A DNA stretch of 64,000 nucleotides from Streptomyces sp. SAT1 (GTDB lineage: Bacteria; Actinomycetota; Actinomycetes; Streptomycetales; Streptomycetaceae). Shown here in pieces: positions 45,056-53,942 of the stretch. The stretch lies in the NCBI RefSeq assembly GCF_001654495.1, contig NZ_CP015849.1, forward strand, positions 5,121,501 to 5,185,500, read 5' to 3'. Within the stretch, counting starts at the first letter, position 1; each line of letters begins with the position of its first letter. A program made the position numbers and the translations under genes. The notes beneath the pieces were generated by a model. The model did not search any database. It saw nothing but the letters and a program-made list of their open reading frames with translations, and was not told where the DNA came from.

Positions 45056-46276
45056 CTACAGCCGCGCCGCCTTCAGTGCCATGTGCAGCAGCAGCCGGTC
45101 CTCGCCGTCGTCCAGGTCGAGCCCGGTGAGCTGCTCCACCCGGGACAGCCGGTAGTAGAGGGTCTGGCGGTGCACGCCCAGCTCGGCGGCGGTCCGCCCG
45201 GCCTGCCCGGCGCAGTCCAGATAGACCTCCGCCGTGCGGGCCAGCTCCTGGTGGGCCCGGGAGAGGAGCGGCGCCACCGCCGCGTCGTGCGCGGCCTCGC
45301 CGGTCAGCGAGGTCAGCAGCCGGTAGGGGCCGATGCGCGCCCACTGCGCCACCGGACCGAGCCGGGGCTCCGCGAGCGCTGCGCGGGCCGCCGCCACCGC
45401 CTGCGCCCACGCCGTGCCCAGCTCGGCGAGGCCGGTGCGCCCGGCGGCGATCCCGGCCGCCGCGCCCGCCGCACCGCCCGCCGTGCCCCCCGCCCCGCCG
45501 CCGGGCGCCTGCTCCAGCAGCCGGGTCGCCGCCGACACCGCCGGGGTCGGGGAGTCCGCCGAGCGCAGCCGCACCAGCAGCGCCAGACACTGGTCCGCCG
45601 CCCCCCACGGCACGGTGCACAGGGCCGTCGCGCCCGGCAGGGTGCGCACCGAGGGCGCGTCGTCCGGGTCGGCCGAGGGCCAGGGCGCCACGCACACCAT
45701 CGAGTGCGGCCCCTCCGCGCGCGGCCCCAGCGCCGTCCGCAGCTCGGCCACCGCCATGTCCCGGGGCCAGCCCCGCTCGGCGGTCAGCACCGCCCGCAGC
45801 TCGCGGGTGAGGTCGGCGCCGTGCTGCGCCTCGTCGGCGAGCAGCGCCCCGATGCGGCCCGTCACCCGCATGGCCGCGGTGAGCTGCGGTTCCGCCGGGC
45901 CCGGGTCGTCCACCAGCAGCCAGACATAGCCGAGGACGACTCCCCGGTGGCGTACCGGCAGGCAGATCCGCCCCCGGTAGACGCCCGCCTCCGGGGTGGG
46001 CGGGATGCGGACCGGGCCGGTGGCGCGGGTGATGCCGAAGCCCTCGAACCAGCGGCGCACCGCGGCCGTGGAGCGGCGGGTGAGGATCGAGCGGGTGCGC
46101 ACCGGGTCGAGCGCGGCGGGGTCGAGGTCGCCCTCGCTGTCGTAGGTGCCGAAGGCGATCAGCTCGAAGTTCCGGTTCTCCAGGGTGGCCGGAGCGCCCA
46201 GCAGCTCCGAGATCTCGTCGATCAGCTCCTGGTAGTCGCCCTTGTAATCCGCCGTCACCCGGGCATTCTCCCGCAT
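45056..46276 (-). CDS. PucR family transcriptional regulator, probable proline catabolism regulator
   Basis: This 406-residue protein ends in the PucR HTH_30 domain (AGQAGRTAAELGVHRQTLYYRLSRVEQLTGLDLDD), with a GAF-like N-terminal sensor region. It is divergent from the proline dehydrogenase and P5C dehydrogenase genes. PucR-type activators are known to control proline use in Streptomyces and relatives, so it is the likely regulator here. A Gly/Ala-rich linker (near residues 270-300) is low in complexity. ATG 46276 or 46297 are both possible. Confidence 0.83.
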   Translation of the reverse strand: MRENARVTADYKGDYQELIDEISELLGAPATLENRNFELIAFGTYDSEGDLDPAALDPVRTRSILTRRSTAAVRRWFEGFGITRATGPVRIPPTPEAGVYRGRICLPVRHRGVVLGYVWLLVDDPGPAEPQLTAAMRVTGRIGALLADEAQHGADLTRELRAVLTAERGWPRDMAVAELRTALGPRAEGPHSMVCVAPWPSADPDDAPSVRTLPGATALCTVPWGAADQCLALLVRLRSADSPTPAVSAATRLLEQAPGGGAGGTAGGAAGAAAGIAAGRTGLAELGTAWAQAVAAARAALAEPRLGPVAQWARIGPYRLLTSLTGEAAHDAAVAPLLSRAHQELARTAEVYLDCAGQAGRTAAELGVHRQTLYYRLSRVEQLTGLDLDDGEDRLLLHMALKAARL

Positions 46277-46325
46277 TTCCGCGGACCCTTCATACATATG
46301 TCTGAGATCGGGTCCGCGGATGCGT

Positions 46326-46335
46326 GACAGCTGTC
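46326..46335. promoter_or_regulatory. palindrome GACAGCTGTC in the PucR/PRODH divergent region
   Basis: A perfect 10-base palindrome lies midway between the divergent starts. It is a candidate binding site for the PucR regulator. Confidence 0.35.
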
Positions 46336-46438
46336 GATGGCCGACGATCACACGGATCCCTAACTTTCACAGTGGTTCTCCGTGCCGTTCCCGATCGGTC
46401 GGGTCGCGGCCTTGTGCTCACTGTTGTGGAGGTGCCCC

Positions 46439-47365
46439 GTGCTGGGTCCCGTGATTCTCGCCGCGTCGCGCAGCGACCGGATACGCCGTCTCGTCTCGGC
46501 GGCTCCGGTGACCAAGCAGGTCGTGGACCGCTTCATCCCCGGCGAGACCGTGGACGACATCGTCCCCATCGTCGCGGACCTCACCGGCAAGGGCCTCGAC
46601 CTGACCATGGACGTGGTCGGCGAGGACATCACCACCCCCGAGCAGTCGACCATCGCCCGGGACGCCTACCTGGCGCTCGTCGACCACATCAAGGACCTGG
46701 ACCTGGGCCCGCGCGTCGAGATGTCCGTCAAGCTGACGATGTTCGGGCAGACCCTCCCCGGCGGCCACGAGCTGGCCCTCGCCAACGTCCGCCCGGTCGT
46801 CGAGGCCGCCGCCGCGATCGGCACCACGGTCACCCTGGACGCCGAGGACCACACCACCCTCGACTCGATGTTCGCCATCCACGAGGAGCTGCGGAAGGAC
46901 TTCCCGCAGACCGGCTGTGTCATCCAGGCCTACCTCTTCCGCACCGAGGCCGACGCGCGCCGCCTCGCCGCGAGCGGTTCTCGCGTACGGTTGGTGAAGG
47001 GCGCCTACAAGGAGCCCGCCGAGGTCGCCTACCAGGACAAGCACGAGATCGACAAGGCGTACGTGCGGATCCTGCGCACTCTGATGGACGGCGACGGGTA
47101 CCCGATGGTCGGGTCCCACGACCCCCGTCTCATCTCCATCGCGCAGGAGCTGGCCCGCACGGCCGGCCGCAAGCTCGACGAGTACGAGTTTCAGATGCTG
47201 TACGGCATCCGCAGCGACGAGCACCTGCGCCTGGCCGCCGAGGGCCACCGTATGCGCGTCTACACCGCCTACGGCACGGACTGGTACGGCTACTTCATGC
47301 GCCGTCTGGCGGAGAAGCCGGCCAACCTGCGCTTCTTCGCGCGGAGCATGCTCAGCCGAGGCTGA
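46439..47365 (+). CDS. proline dehydrogenase
   Basis: The 308-residue monofunctional FAD enzyme oxidises proline to pyrroline-5-carboxylate. It has MSVKLTMFGQTL and VTLDAEDHTTLDSMF. VKGAYKEPAEVAYQDK is also present, as are MLYGIRSDEHLRLAAEGHRMRVYTAYG and FMRRLAEKP. GTG 46439 is chosen because GGAGG is six bases upstream. Its final 22 codons and stop recur, diverged, 134 bases downstream. The adjacent P5C dehydrogenase completes conversion to glutamate. Confidence 0.94.
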   Translation: MLGPVILAASRSDRIRRLVSAAPVTKQVVDRFIPGETVDDIVPIVADLTGKGLDLTMDVVGEDITTPEQSTIARDAYLALVDHIKDLDLGPRVEMSVKLTMFGQTLPGGHELALANVRPVVEAAAAIGTTVTLDAEDHTTLDSMFAIHEELRKDFPQTGCVIQAYLFRTEADARRLAASGSRVRLVKGAYKEPAEVAYQDKHEIDKAYVRILRTLMDGDGYPMVGSHDPRLISIAQELARTAGRKLDEYEFQMLYGIRSDEHLRLAAEGHRMRVYTAYGTDWYGYFMRRLAEKPANLRFFARSMLSRG

Positions 47366-47499
47366 CCGGCAACGGCTGTGCCGCACCCCCCTGCCGGGGG
47401 TCCGGGGGTCGCCCCCCGGGAAGGCACAGCATGCGCCGTCTGGCGGAGAAGCCGGCCGACCTGCGCTTCTTCGTCCGCTCGATGGTCAGCAAGGGCTGA
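47297..47499 (+). repeat. direct duplication of the proline dehydrogenase 3' end
   Basis: 47297-47365 (the last 22 codons plus stop) recurs at 47431-47499 with the same length and 11 mismatches. The first 42 of 43 bases match. The translated copies differ only by Asn/Asp, Ala/Val, Leu/Val and Arg/Lys. The second copy is not in the reading frame of the gene and follows its stop. Confidence 0.95.
47375..47430. repeat. 56-bp palindromic element between the duplicated ends
   Basis: GCTGTGCC and GGCACAGC are perfect 8-bp terminal inverted repeats at 47375-47382 and 47423-47430. Inside are two hairpins, an ACCCCC/GGGGGT stem and CCGGGGG-TCG-CCCCCCGG. The form is that of a small non-autonomous palindromic element, or of a folded terminator. 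Confidence 0.75.
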
Positions 47500-47562
47500 G
47501 CGAGCCCACCGCGCCCGCCGTACAGCTCGAAACACCGCTCAAGTCAAGGAGTTACGGAACAC

Positions 47563-49194
<1,632 letters not shown>

Positions 49195-49227
49195 CACCCG
49201 CACCGCGGGTGACACCCCGCACGCGCC

Positions 49228-49261
49228 GACGGGCCGGTACCGGAAAAAGGACCGGCCCGTC
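49228..49261 (+). terminator. 11-bp hairpin after P5C dehydrogenase
   Basis: GACGGGCCGGT and ACCGGCCCGTC pair perfectly around a 12-base loop containing AAAAA, 33 bases after the stop. Confidence 0.8.
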
Positions 49262-49276
49262 CGGGTGTCCGCACGG

Positions 49277-49282
49277 CACACT
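49277..49282 (+). promoter_or_regulatory. -10-like box CACACT, leaderless spacing
   Basis: CACACT lies exactly six bases before ATG 49289, the same spacing as the TANNNT boxes of other genes, with C in place of the first T. Confidence 0.35.
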
Positions 49283-49288
49283 GGCCGC

Positions 49289-50218
49289 ATGACCTCGACG
49301 AGGACGCACGGCGCGCACGGCGCAGACGGTACGCACGGCGGGACGCCACCGGCGCCCGGCGAACAGGTGATCGGACAAGTGATCGCGGACGACGGCGTCC
49401 GGCTCTGGGCCTCCCGCACCGGACGGGGCACCGCCCCGCTGGTGCTGTGCCACGGCGGCCCCGGCCTGTGGGACATGTTCGGGGACGTCGCCGCGCTGCT
49501 CGCCGACCGGGCCGACGTGGTCCGCTGGGACCAGCGCGGCTGCGGACGCTCGGCGCCCTGCGACGGGCCGTGGACCGGTGAGCGGTTCGTCGCGGACCTG
49601 GACGCCGTGCGCGCGCACTTCGGCTTCCCGCGCGTCACCCTGCTCGGCCACTCCTGGGGCGCCCAGCTCGCGCTGGGCTACGCGCTCGCCCACCCGGAGC
49701 GGGTGGCCGCCCTGGTGTACGTCTCCGGTACGGGCATCGGCCCGGACACCGGCTGGCACCCGGCCTACCGGGAGAACTTCCGCGCCCGTCTCGCCGAGGA
49801 CCCCGCGCGCCTGGCCCGCTGGCGGGAGCTGACCGGCCGGGAGCCCCGCTCGGAGGAGGAGCGGCGCGAGGCGGCGGTGCTGCGCTGGTCCGTCGAGTTC
49901 CCCGACCGGGAACACGCCCTCGCGCACGCCCGGCGCATGGCGGATCCCTGGTTCGGGGTGGCGGAGAACTGCGCCGCCGCGCTCAACGCGGAGCGCGCCC
50001 GCGCCTGGGGCACACCGGAGTTGGCGGCCGCCTGCCGCGGACTCGACGTGCCCGTGGTGATCGTGGACGGCGGCCGTGACATCCGCCCCCGTGCCGCCGT
50101 GGACTCCCTGGCGGCGGCGCTGCCCCGGGTGCGGCGCACGGTCCTGCCCGGGGCCGGGCACCTGCCCTGGGTGGAGGAACCCGCGGCCTTCCGCGACGCC
50201 GTGGCGGCGGCGCTGTGA
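49289..50218 (+). CDS. alpha/beta-fold hydrolase (proline iminopeptidase-like)
   Basis: The 309-residue protein has the HGGPG oxyanion motif, WDQRGCGRS, the nucleophile elbow GHSWGAQLALGYAL and a C-terminal GAGHLPWVEEP His. This matches the prolyl aminopeptidase (S33) family, although many members are other hydrolases. Its stop overlaps the start of the AAC(2')-like gene (GTGA). The N-terminal 30 residues are His/Gly-rich. Confidence 0.85.
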   Translation: MTSTRTHGAHGADGTHGGTPPAPGEQVIGQVIADDGVRLWASRTGRGTAPLVLCHGGPGLWDMFGDVAALLADRADVVRWDQRGCGRSAPCDGPWTGERFVADLDAVRAHFGFPRVTLLGHSWGAQLALGYALAHPERVAALVYVSGTGIGPDTGWHPAYRENFRARLAEDPARLARWRELTGREPRSEEERREAAVLRWSVEFPDREHALAHARRMADPWFGVAENCAAALNAERARAWGTPELAAACRGLDVPVVIVDGGRDIRPRAAVDSLAAALPRVRRTVLPGAGHLPWVEEPAAFRDAVAAAL

Positions 50219-50778
50219 GCGCCCCGGAGCGCCGGAGTCCCGGCGCGCGGCCGCGCACCGCCCACACGGCCGCCCTCACCCCGGCCGAGCTGCGCGCGGT
50301 CCGCTCCCTGCTGTACGACGCCTTCGACGGCGACTTCGGCGCCGAGGACTGGGACCACTGCCTGGGCGGACTGCACGTCCTGGTGCACGACGCGCGCGGA
50401 CTCGCCGCGCACGGCTCGGTCGTCATGCGCCGGGTCCGGCTGCGCGGGCGCTGGCTGCGCACGGGGTACGTCGAGGCCGTCGCCGTACGCCGCGACGTGC
50501 GGCGCACCGGTCTGGGCGGCCTGGTCATGGACGCCGTGGAGGAGACCGTCACCCGCGCCTACGACCTCGGCGCGCTGTCCGCGAGCGACGACGGCGCCCG
50601 GCTCTACGCGGCCCGGGGCTGGCGGGCCTGGGCCGGGACGATCAGCGCGCTGGGCCCGGACGGCGCGGTGCGGCTGCCCGAGGAGGAGGGGTCCACCTAT
50701 GTGTGGCCGGTGCCCGCCGCCGCGTCCGATCCGGACGCCGAACTGCTCTTCGACTGGCGCGACGGCGACGTACTCTGA
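50215..50778 (+). CDS. AAC(2')-I-like aminoglycoside N-acetyltransferase
   Basis: This 187-residue GNAT protein matches the AAC(2')-I pattern as I remember it from mycobacterial AAC(2')-Ic. Shared runs are DWDHCLGGLHVL, LRTGYVEAVAVRRDVR, LYAARGWRAWAG, PEEEGSTYVWP and a C-terminal FDWRDGDVL. Members acetylate the 2' amine of aminoglycosides, and in mycobacteria may act on native sugars. Its GTG overlaps the hydrolase stop, so the two are translationally coupled. It is distinct from the RimL-type gene at 24677. Drug activity is not shown. Confidence 0.78.
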   Translation: MSAPERRSPGARPRTAHTAALTPAELRAVRSLLYDAFDGDFGAEDWDHCLGGLHVLVHDARGLAAHGSVVMRRVRLRGRWLRTGYVEAVAVRRDVRRTGLGGLVMDAVEETVTRAYDLGALSASDDGARLYAARGWRAWAGTISALGPDGAVRLPEEEGSTYVWPVPAAASDPDAELLFDWRDGDVL

Positions 50779-50864
50779 GCGGCCGTCCCGGATTTCCGCA
50801 GGTCAGGGCGATGGCGTCGGCATACGGGCGACGCCACCGTCTCAGATAGTAGGAAGTCCGAGTA

Positions 50865-50945
50865 ATGATGCAGACAGGCGCGCCCGCCTCATTTAGCGTG
50901 GAAGAAGCCGAACGTCTCGCTGGAACCAGCGAATGGCGGTCGTGA
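50865..50945 (+). CDS. possible 26-aa peptide, leader-like
   Basis: Tandem ATG codons at 50865 and 50868 follow AGGAAG. The frame reads MMQTGAPASFS, then VEEAERLAGTSEWRS and TGA. It uses A- and T-ending codons that are rare around it. TCGCTGG-AA-CCAGCGA (50917-50932) is a perfect hairpin within the coding part. The stop lies on the arm of a second stem. It may be a regulatory leader peptide or a small conserved protein; I cannot tell which. Confidence 0.4.
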   Translation: MMQTGAPASFSVEEAERLAGTSEWRS

Positions 50946-50983
50946 GCCGGGCCCCCGCGCAGGTCACCCCTGCGGCCCGGCTC
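50944..50983 (+). terminator. hairpin beginning at the peptide stop codon
   Basis: GAGCCGGGC (50944-50952) pairs with GCCCGGCTC (50975-50983), with an inner CGCAGG/CCTGCG stem. The 5' arm shares two bases with the stop of the 26-residue peptide, so a ribosome at the stop would block it. Confidence 0.55.
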
Positions 50984-51025
50984 CCCGCCCCTTCCGGCGT
51001 CCCGCACCTCTGTGGTGCTCCCTTT

Positions 51026-51091
51026 TTCGGGACTCCCGTGCTCGTCCGCGTTCTCGCGCGTCCTCGCGGGGTGTCCCGAAGGATTCCCGAA
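51026..51091 (+). promoter_or_regulatory. alternative pairings that can hide the ribosome-binding site of the 43-aa gene
   Basis: TTCGGGAC at 51026-51033 can pair with GTCCCGAA (51073-51080) or, over seven bases, with TTCCCGAA (51084-51091). The second pairing abuts AAGGAG, the ribosome-binding site. Confidence 0.35.
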
Positions 51092-51105
51092 GGAGTCGAT
51101 CCCCC

Positions 51106-51237
51106 ATGGCCGAGACGACCGTCCGCCGCCGCGTCCGCCACGCCTCCCGTACGAGCGAGTCCGACCGCAAGAACGCCGCCGCCGCCCTCCAGCGCGCCCT
51201 CGACCGCCGGGACAACGGCGGCGAGACCGGCCACTGA
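51106..51237 (+). CDS. small basic protein (43 aa), conserved Streptomyces hypothetical
   Basis: ATG 51106 follows AAGGAG by nine bases. The 43-residue product is MAETTVRRRVRHASRTSESD, then RKNAAAALQRALDRRDNGGETGH. It is helical and strongly basic at first, with no Cys. I believe similar short proteins occur before leuB in other streptomycetes. The leader upstream has several alternative RNA structures. Function is unknown. Confidence 0.7.
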   Translation: MAETTVRRRVRHASRTSESDRKNAAAALQRALDRRDNGGETGH

Positions 51238-51306
51238 GCCGTTCCGCCCCGATCCCCCCCCATGTCCACATCCCGGACGCTCCGTGTCAGCTCTCGGGAC
51301 GAGCGG

Positions 51307-51312
51307 TAGGGT
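51307..51312 (+). promoter_or_regulatory. -10 box TAGGGT of leuB, leaderless
   Basis: TAGGGT is exactly six bases before ATG 51319, so the leuB transcript should begin at its start codon. Confidence 0.5.
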
Positions 51313-51318
51313 GCCGAC

Positions 51319-52362
51319 ATGTCTCGCAGCATCGATCTCGCAGTGATCCCCGGTGACGGCATCGGCCAGGAAGTGGTGGCCGAGGGGCTCAAGGTCCTCG
51401 CCGCCGCGCTCCCGCAGGACGTGAAGCTGGAGACCAAGGAGTACGACTTCGGCGCCCGGCGCTACCACGCCACCGGTGAGACCCTCACCGACGCCGACCT
51501 CGACGCCCTCAAGGACCACGACGCGATCCTGCTCGGCGCGATCGGCGACCCGTCGGTGCCCTCGGGCGTCCTGGAGCGCGGCTTCCTGCTCAAGCTCCGC
51601 TTCGCCTTCGACCACCACGTCAACCTGCGGCCGAGCAAGCTGCTGCCCGGCGTCGCCACCCCGCTCGCCGGGGACCCGCGGATCGACTTCGTCGTCGTCC
51701 GCGAGGGCACCGAGGGCCCCTACACGGGCAACGGCGGCACCATCCGCAAGGGCACCGAGCACGAGGTCGCCACCGAGGTCTCCGTGAACACGGCCTTCGG
51801 TGTCGAGCGCGTGGTCCGCGACGCCTTCGCCCGCGCCCAGGCCCGCCCGCGCAAGAAGCTCACCCTGGTCCACAAGAACAACGTGCTGACCTTCGCCGGC
51901 CACCTGTGGACGAACATCTTCAACCAGGTGGCCGAGGAGTACCCCGAGGTCACCACCGAGTACATCCACGTCGACGCGGCGACCATCTACCTGGTCACCC
52001 AGCCCGAGCGGTTCGACGTCATCGTCACCGACAACCTCTTCGGCGACATCATCACCGACCTCGCCGCGGCCGTCTCCGGCGGCATCGGCGTCGCCGCCTC
52101 GGGCAACATCAACCCGAGCGGCGCCTACCCGTCCATGTTCGAGCCGGTGCACGGCTCGGCCCCGGACATCGCGGGCCAGGGCAAGGCCGACCCCACTGCC
52201 ACGGTGCTCTCCGTCGCCCTGCTGCTCCGCCACCTCGGCCACGAGGCCGAGGCGACCCGGATCGAGGACGCCGTCTCCGCCGACCTCGCGGAGCGCGGCT
52301 CGCTGCCCGAGCGCACCACCGCCGAGATCGGCGACGCGCTCGCCGTACGAGTAGCCGGCTGA
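51319..52362 (+). CDS. leuB: 3-isopropylmalate dehydrogenase
   Basis: LeuB oxidatively decarboxylates 3-isopropylmalate in leucine synthesis. The 347-residue actinobacterial type has VIPGDGIGQEVVAEGL, FLLKLRFAFDHHVNLRPSKLL and VVREGTEGPYTGNGG. The catalytic region has LVHKNNVLTFAG and VTDNLFGDIITDLAAAVSGGIGVAASGNINP, and EPVHGSAPDIAGQGKADPTA binds NAD. A 12-bp hairpin follows the gene. Confidence 0.95.
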   Translation: MSRSIDLAVIPGDGIGQEVVAEGLKVLAAALPQDVKLETKEYDFGARRYHATGETLTDADLDALKDHDAILLGAIGDPSVPSGVLERGFLLKLRFAFDHHVNLRPSKLLPGVATPLAGDPRIDFVVVREGTEGPYTGNGGTIRKGTEHEVATEVSVNTAFGVERVVRDAFARAQARPRKKLTLVHKNNVLTFAGHLWTNIFNQVAEEYPEVTTEYIHVDAATIYLVTQPERFDVIVTDNLFGDIITDLAAAVSGGIGVAASGNINPSGAYPSMFEPVHGSAPDIAGQGKADPTATVLSVALLLRHLGHEAEATRIEDAVSADLAERGSLPERTTAEIGDALAVRVAG

Positions 52363-52417
52363 CCTTCCCCCAGAGCCTTGAGGACCTGGGTGGGACCCCC
52401 AGCTCCTCGAATCTCTC

Positions 52418-52453
52418 GAAGCCGCCGGGTCGCACTCCGCGCCCGGCGGCTTC
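52418..52453 (+). terminator. 12-bp hairpin after leuB
   Basis: GAAGCCGCCGGG and CCCGGCGGCTTC pair perfectly around a 12-base loop, 55 bases after the stop. Confidence 0.75.
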
Positions 52454-52554
52454 CCCCTGTCCGCCGCCGGGTGCCACCATCGGACCCAGGGCCGCATTCA
52501 CCCCGTTTTCTCACGCCAGGGCCGCCGCGCGATAATCGAACGCGGAGCCGCGAC

Positions 52555-52650
52555 ATGAGGGAATGCTCGGACGTCCTAGCACCGGCCACGTGCCGTGCGG
52601 GAGTGAGCGCGGCCCGTCACAACAACTCGGTGAAGGACACCCACTCATGA
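52555..52650 (+). CDS. possible 31-aa upstream frame overlapping ilvE
   Basis: ATG 52555 follows GCGGAG by about eight bases. The frame ends in TGA overlapping the ilvE ATG (CATGA). The product starts MRECSDVLAPATC and has no Leu/Ile/Val run, so it does not look like a simple attenuation peptide. The start-stop overlap suggests coupling, but the frame may be chance. A GATAAT at 52531-52536 is a possible -10 box. Confidence 0.3.
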   Translation: MRECSDVLAPATCRAGVSAARHNNSVKDTHS

Positions 52651-53735
52651 CGACGCCCACGATCGAGCTCAAGCCCTCGGCCCACCCACTCGCCGCCGCG
52701 GAGCGCGAGGCGCTCATGGCGAACCCAGGATTCGGCCGCCACTTCACCGACCACATGGTGACGATCAGGTGGACCGAGGGCCGGGGCTGGCACGACGGCC
52801 AGCTCGTTCCGTACGCGCCGATCCCCCTCGACCCGGCCACCACGGTGCTGCACTACGCCCAGGAGATCTTCGAGGGGCTGAAGGCGTACCGCCAGCCCGA
52901 CGGCTCCGTCGCCACCTTCCGCCCGGAGAAGAACGCCCGGCGCTTCCAGGCGTCCGCGCACCGGCTCGCCATGCCCGAGCTGCCCGTGGAGACGTTCATC
53001 GAGGCGTGCGACGTCCTGGTCCAGCAGGACAAGGACTGGGTCCCGCCGCACGGCGGCGAGGAGTCCCTGTACCTGCGCCCGTTCATGATCGCCACCGAGG
53101 TCGGCCTCGGCGTCAAGCCCGCCAACGAGTACCTGTTCATCGTGATCGCCTCCCCGGCCGGCGCCTACTTCCCCGGCGGCGTGAAGCCCGTCTCCATCTG
53201 GGCCTCCGAGGACCGGGTCCGCGCCGTCCCCGGCGGCATGGGCGACGCCAAGACCGGCGGCAACTACGCGGCCTCCCTGCTCGCCCAGGCCGAGGCCGCC
53301 GCCCAGGGCTGCGACCAGGTCTGCTACCTCGACGCCGTCGAGCACAAGTGGGTCGAGGAACTGGGCGGCATGAACCTGTACTTCGTCTACGGGAACAAGA
53401 TCGTCACGCCCGCCCTCAGCGGCTCGATCCTGGAGGGCGTCACCCGCGACTCGCTGCTCGCCGTCGCCCGCGACCTCGGCTACGAGGCCGAGGAGGCCCG
53501 GGTCTCCGTCGACCAGTGGCAGCGCGACTCCGAGAACGGCACGCTGACCGAGGTCTTCGCCTGCGGCACGGCGGCCGTGATCACCCCGGTCGGCACGGTC
53601 AAGCGGGCGAACGCCCAGTGGCAGCAGTCGGGCGGCGAGCCCGGCGAGGTGAGCATGCGGCTGCGCCGGGCGCTGCTGGACATCCAGCGCGGCATCACCG
53701 AGGACAAGCACGGCTGGATGCACCGGCTCGGCTAG
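52647..53735 (+). CDS. ilvE: branched-chain amino acid aminotransferase
   Basis: IlvE transfers amino groups to and from the keto-acids of leucine, isoleucine and valine using PLP. The 362-residue class IV aminotransferase has MVTIRWTEGRGWHDGQLVPY, YAQEIFEGLKAYR, YLRPFMIATEVGLGV, the PLP Lys in MGDAKTGGNYAAS, CYLDAVEHKWVEELGGMN, and a C-terminal GTAAVITPVG. AAGGACAC precedes ATG 52647. Confidence 0.96.
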   Translation: MTTPTIELKPSAHPLAAAEREALMANPGFGRHFTDHMVTIRWTEGRGWHDGQLVPYAPIPLDPATTVLHYAQEIFEGLKAYRQPDGSVATFRPEKNARRFQASAHRLAMPELPVETFIEACDVLVQQDKDWVPPHGGEESLYLRPFMIATEVGLGVKPANEYLFIVIASPAGAYFPGGVKPVSIWASEDRVRAVPGGMGDAKTGGNYAASLLAQAEAAAQGCDQVCYLDAVEHKWVEELGGMNLYFVYGNKIVTPALSGSILEGVTRDSLLAVARDLGYEAEEARVSVDQWQRDSENGTLTEVFACGTAAVITPVGTVKRANAQWQQSGGEPGEVSMRLRRALLDIQRGITEDKHGWMHRLG

Positions 53736-53752
53736 TCACCCGCCCGCACGCA

Positions 53753-53803
53753 CGCGCCGAGGGCCGCCGCGGACACCACCCGTCCGCGGCGGCCCTCGGC
53801 GCG
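53753..53803. terminator. perfect 22-bp hairpin after ilvE
   Basis: The arms at 53753-53774 and 53782-53803 are perfectly complementary around an ACCACCC loop. It is the longest perfect stem I found in the window. Confidence 0.85.
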
Positions 53804-53898
53804 TCCGCGTTCGAACGCTGTTCAAACAGATCCGCGCGCGAGACGCGTGAGAACGGTCATAGTGGCCGGACATCCTTTTCCTTCCGGTCCTCCGCACT

Positions 53899-53904
53899 TA
53901 GAGT
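53899..53904 (+). promoter_or_regulatory. candidate -10 box TAGAGT for the urease-like operon
   Basis: TAGAGT lies 38 bases before the GTG start, preceding AGGAGG. A GTTCGAAC palindrome upstream near 53810 is a possible regulator site. Confidence 0.35.
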
Positions 53905-53942
53905 GGCGTTCTAACCGATGGAAGACCAGGAGGTGCCGCCGC

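Larger units (their letters stand above)
50779..51105 (+). other. 327-base region upstream of the 43-aa gene
   Basis: This stretch holds a 26-residue peptide frame (50865-50945), a hairpin that starts at its stop, and alternative pairings around the next ribosome-binding site. Its base composition is lower in GC than its surroundings. No longer gene is seen. Confidence 0.5.

Noticed and set aside
47375..47430. The palindrome as an ordinary terminator only
   Set aside because: It is not ruled out, but its terminal inverted repeats meet the duplicated gene tail exactly, which a plain terminator would not explain.
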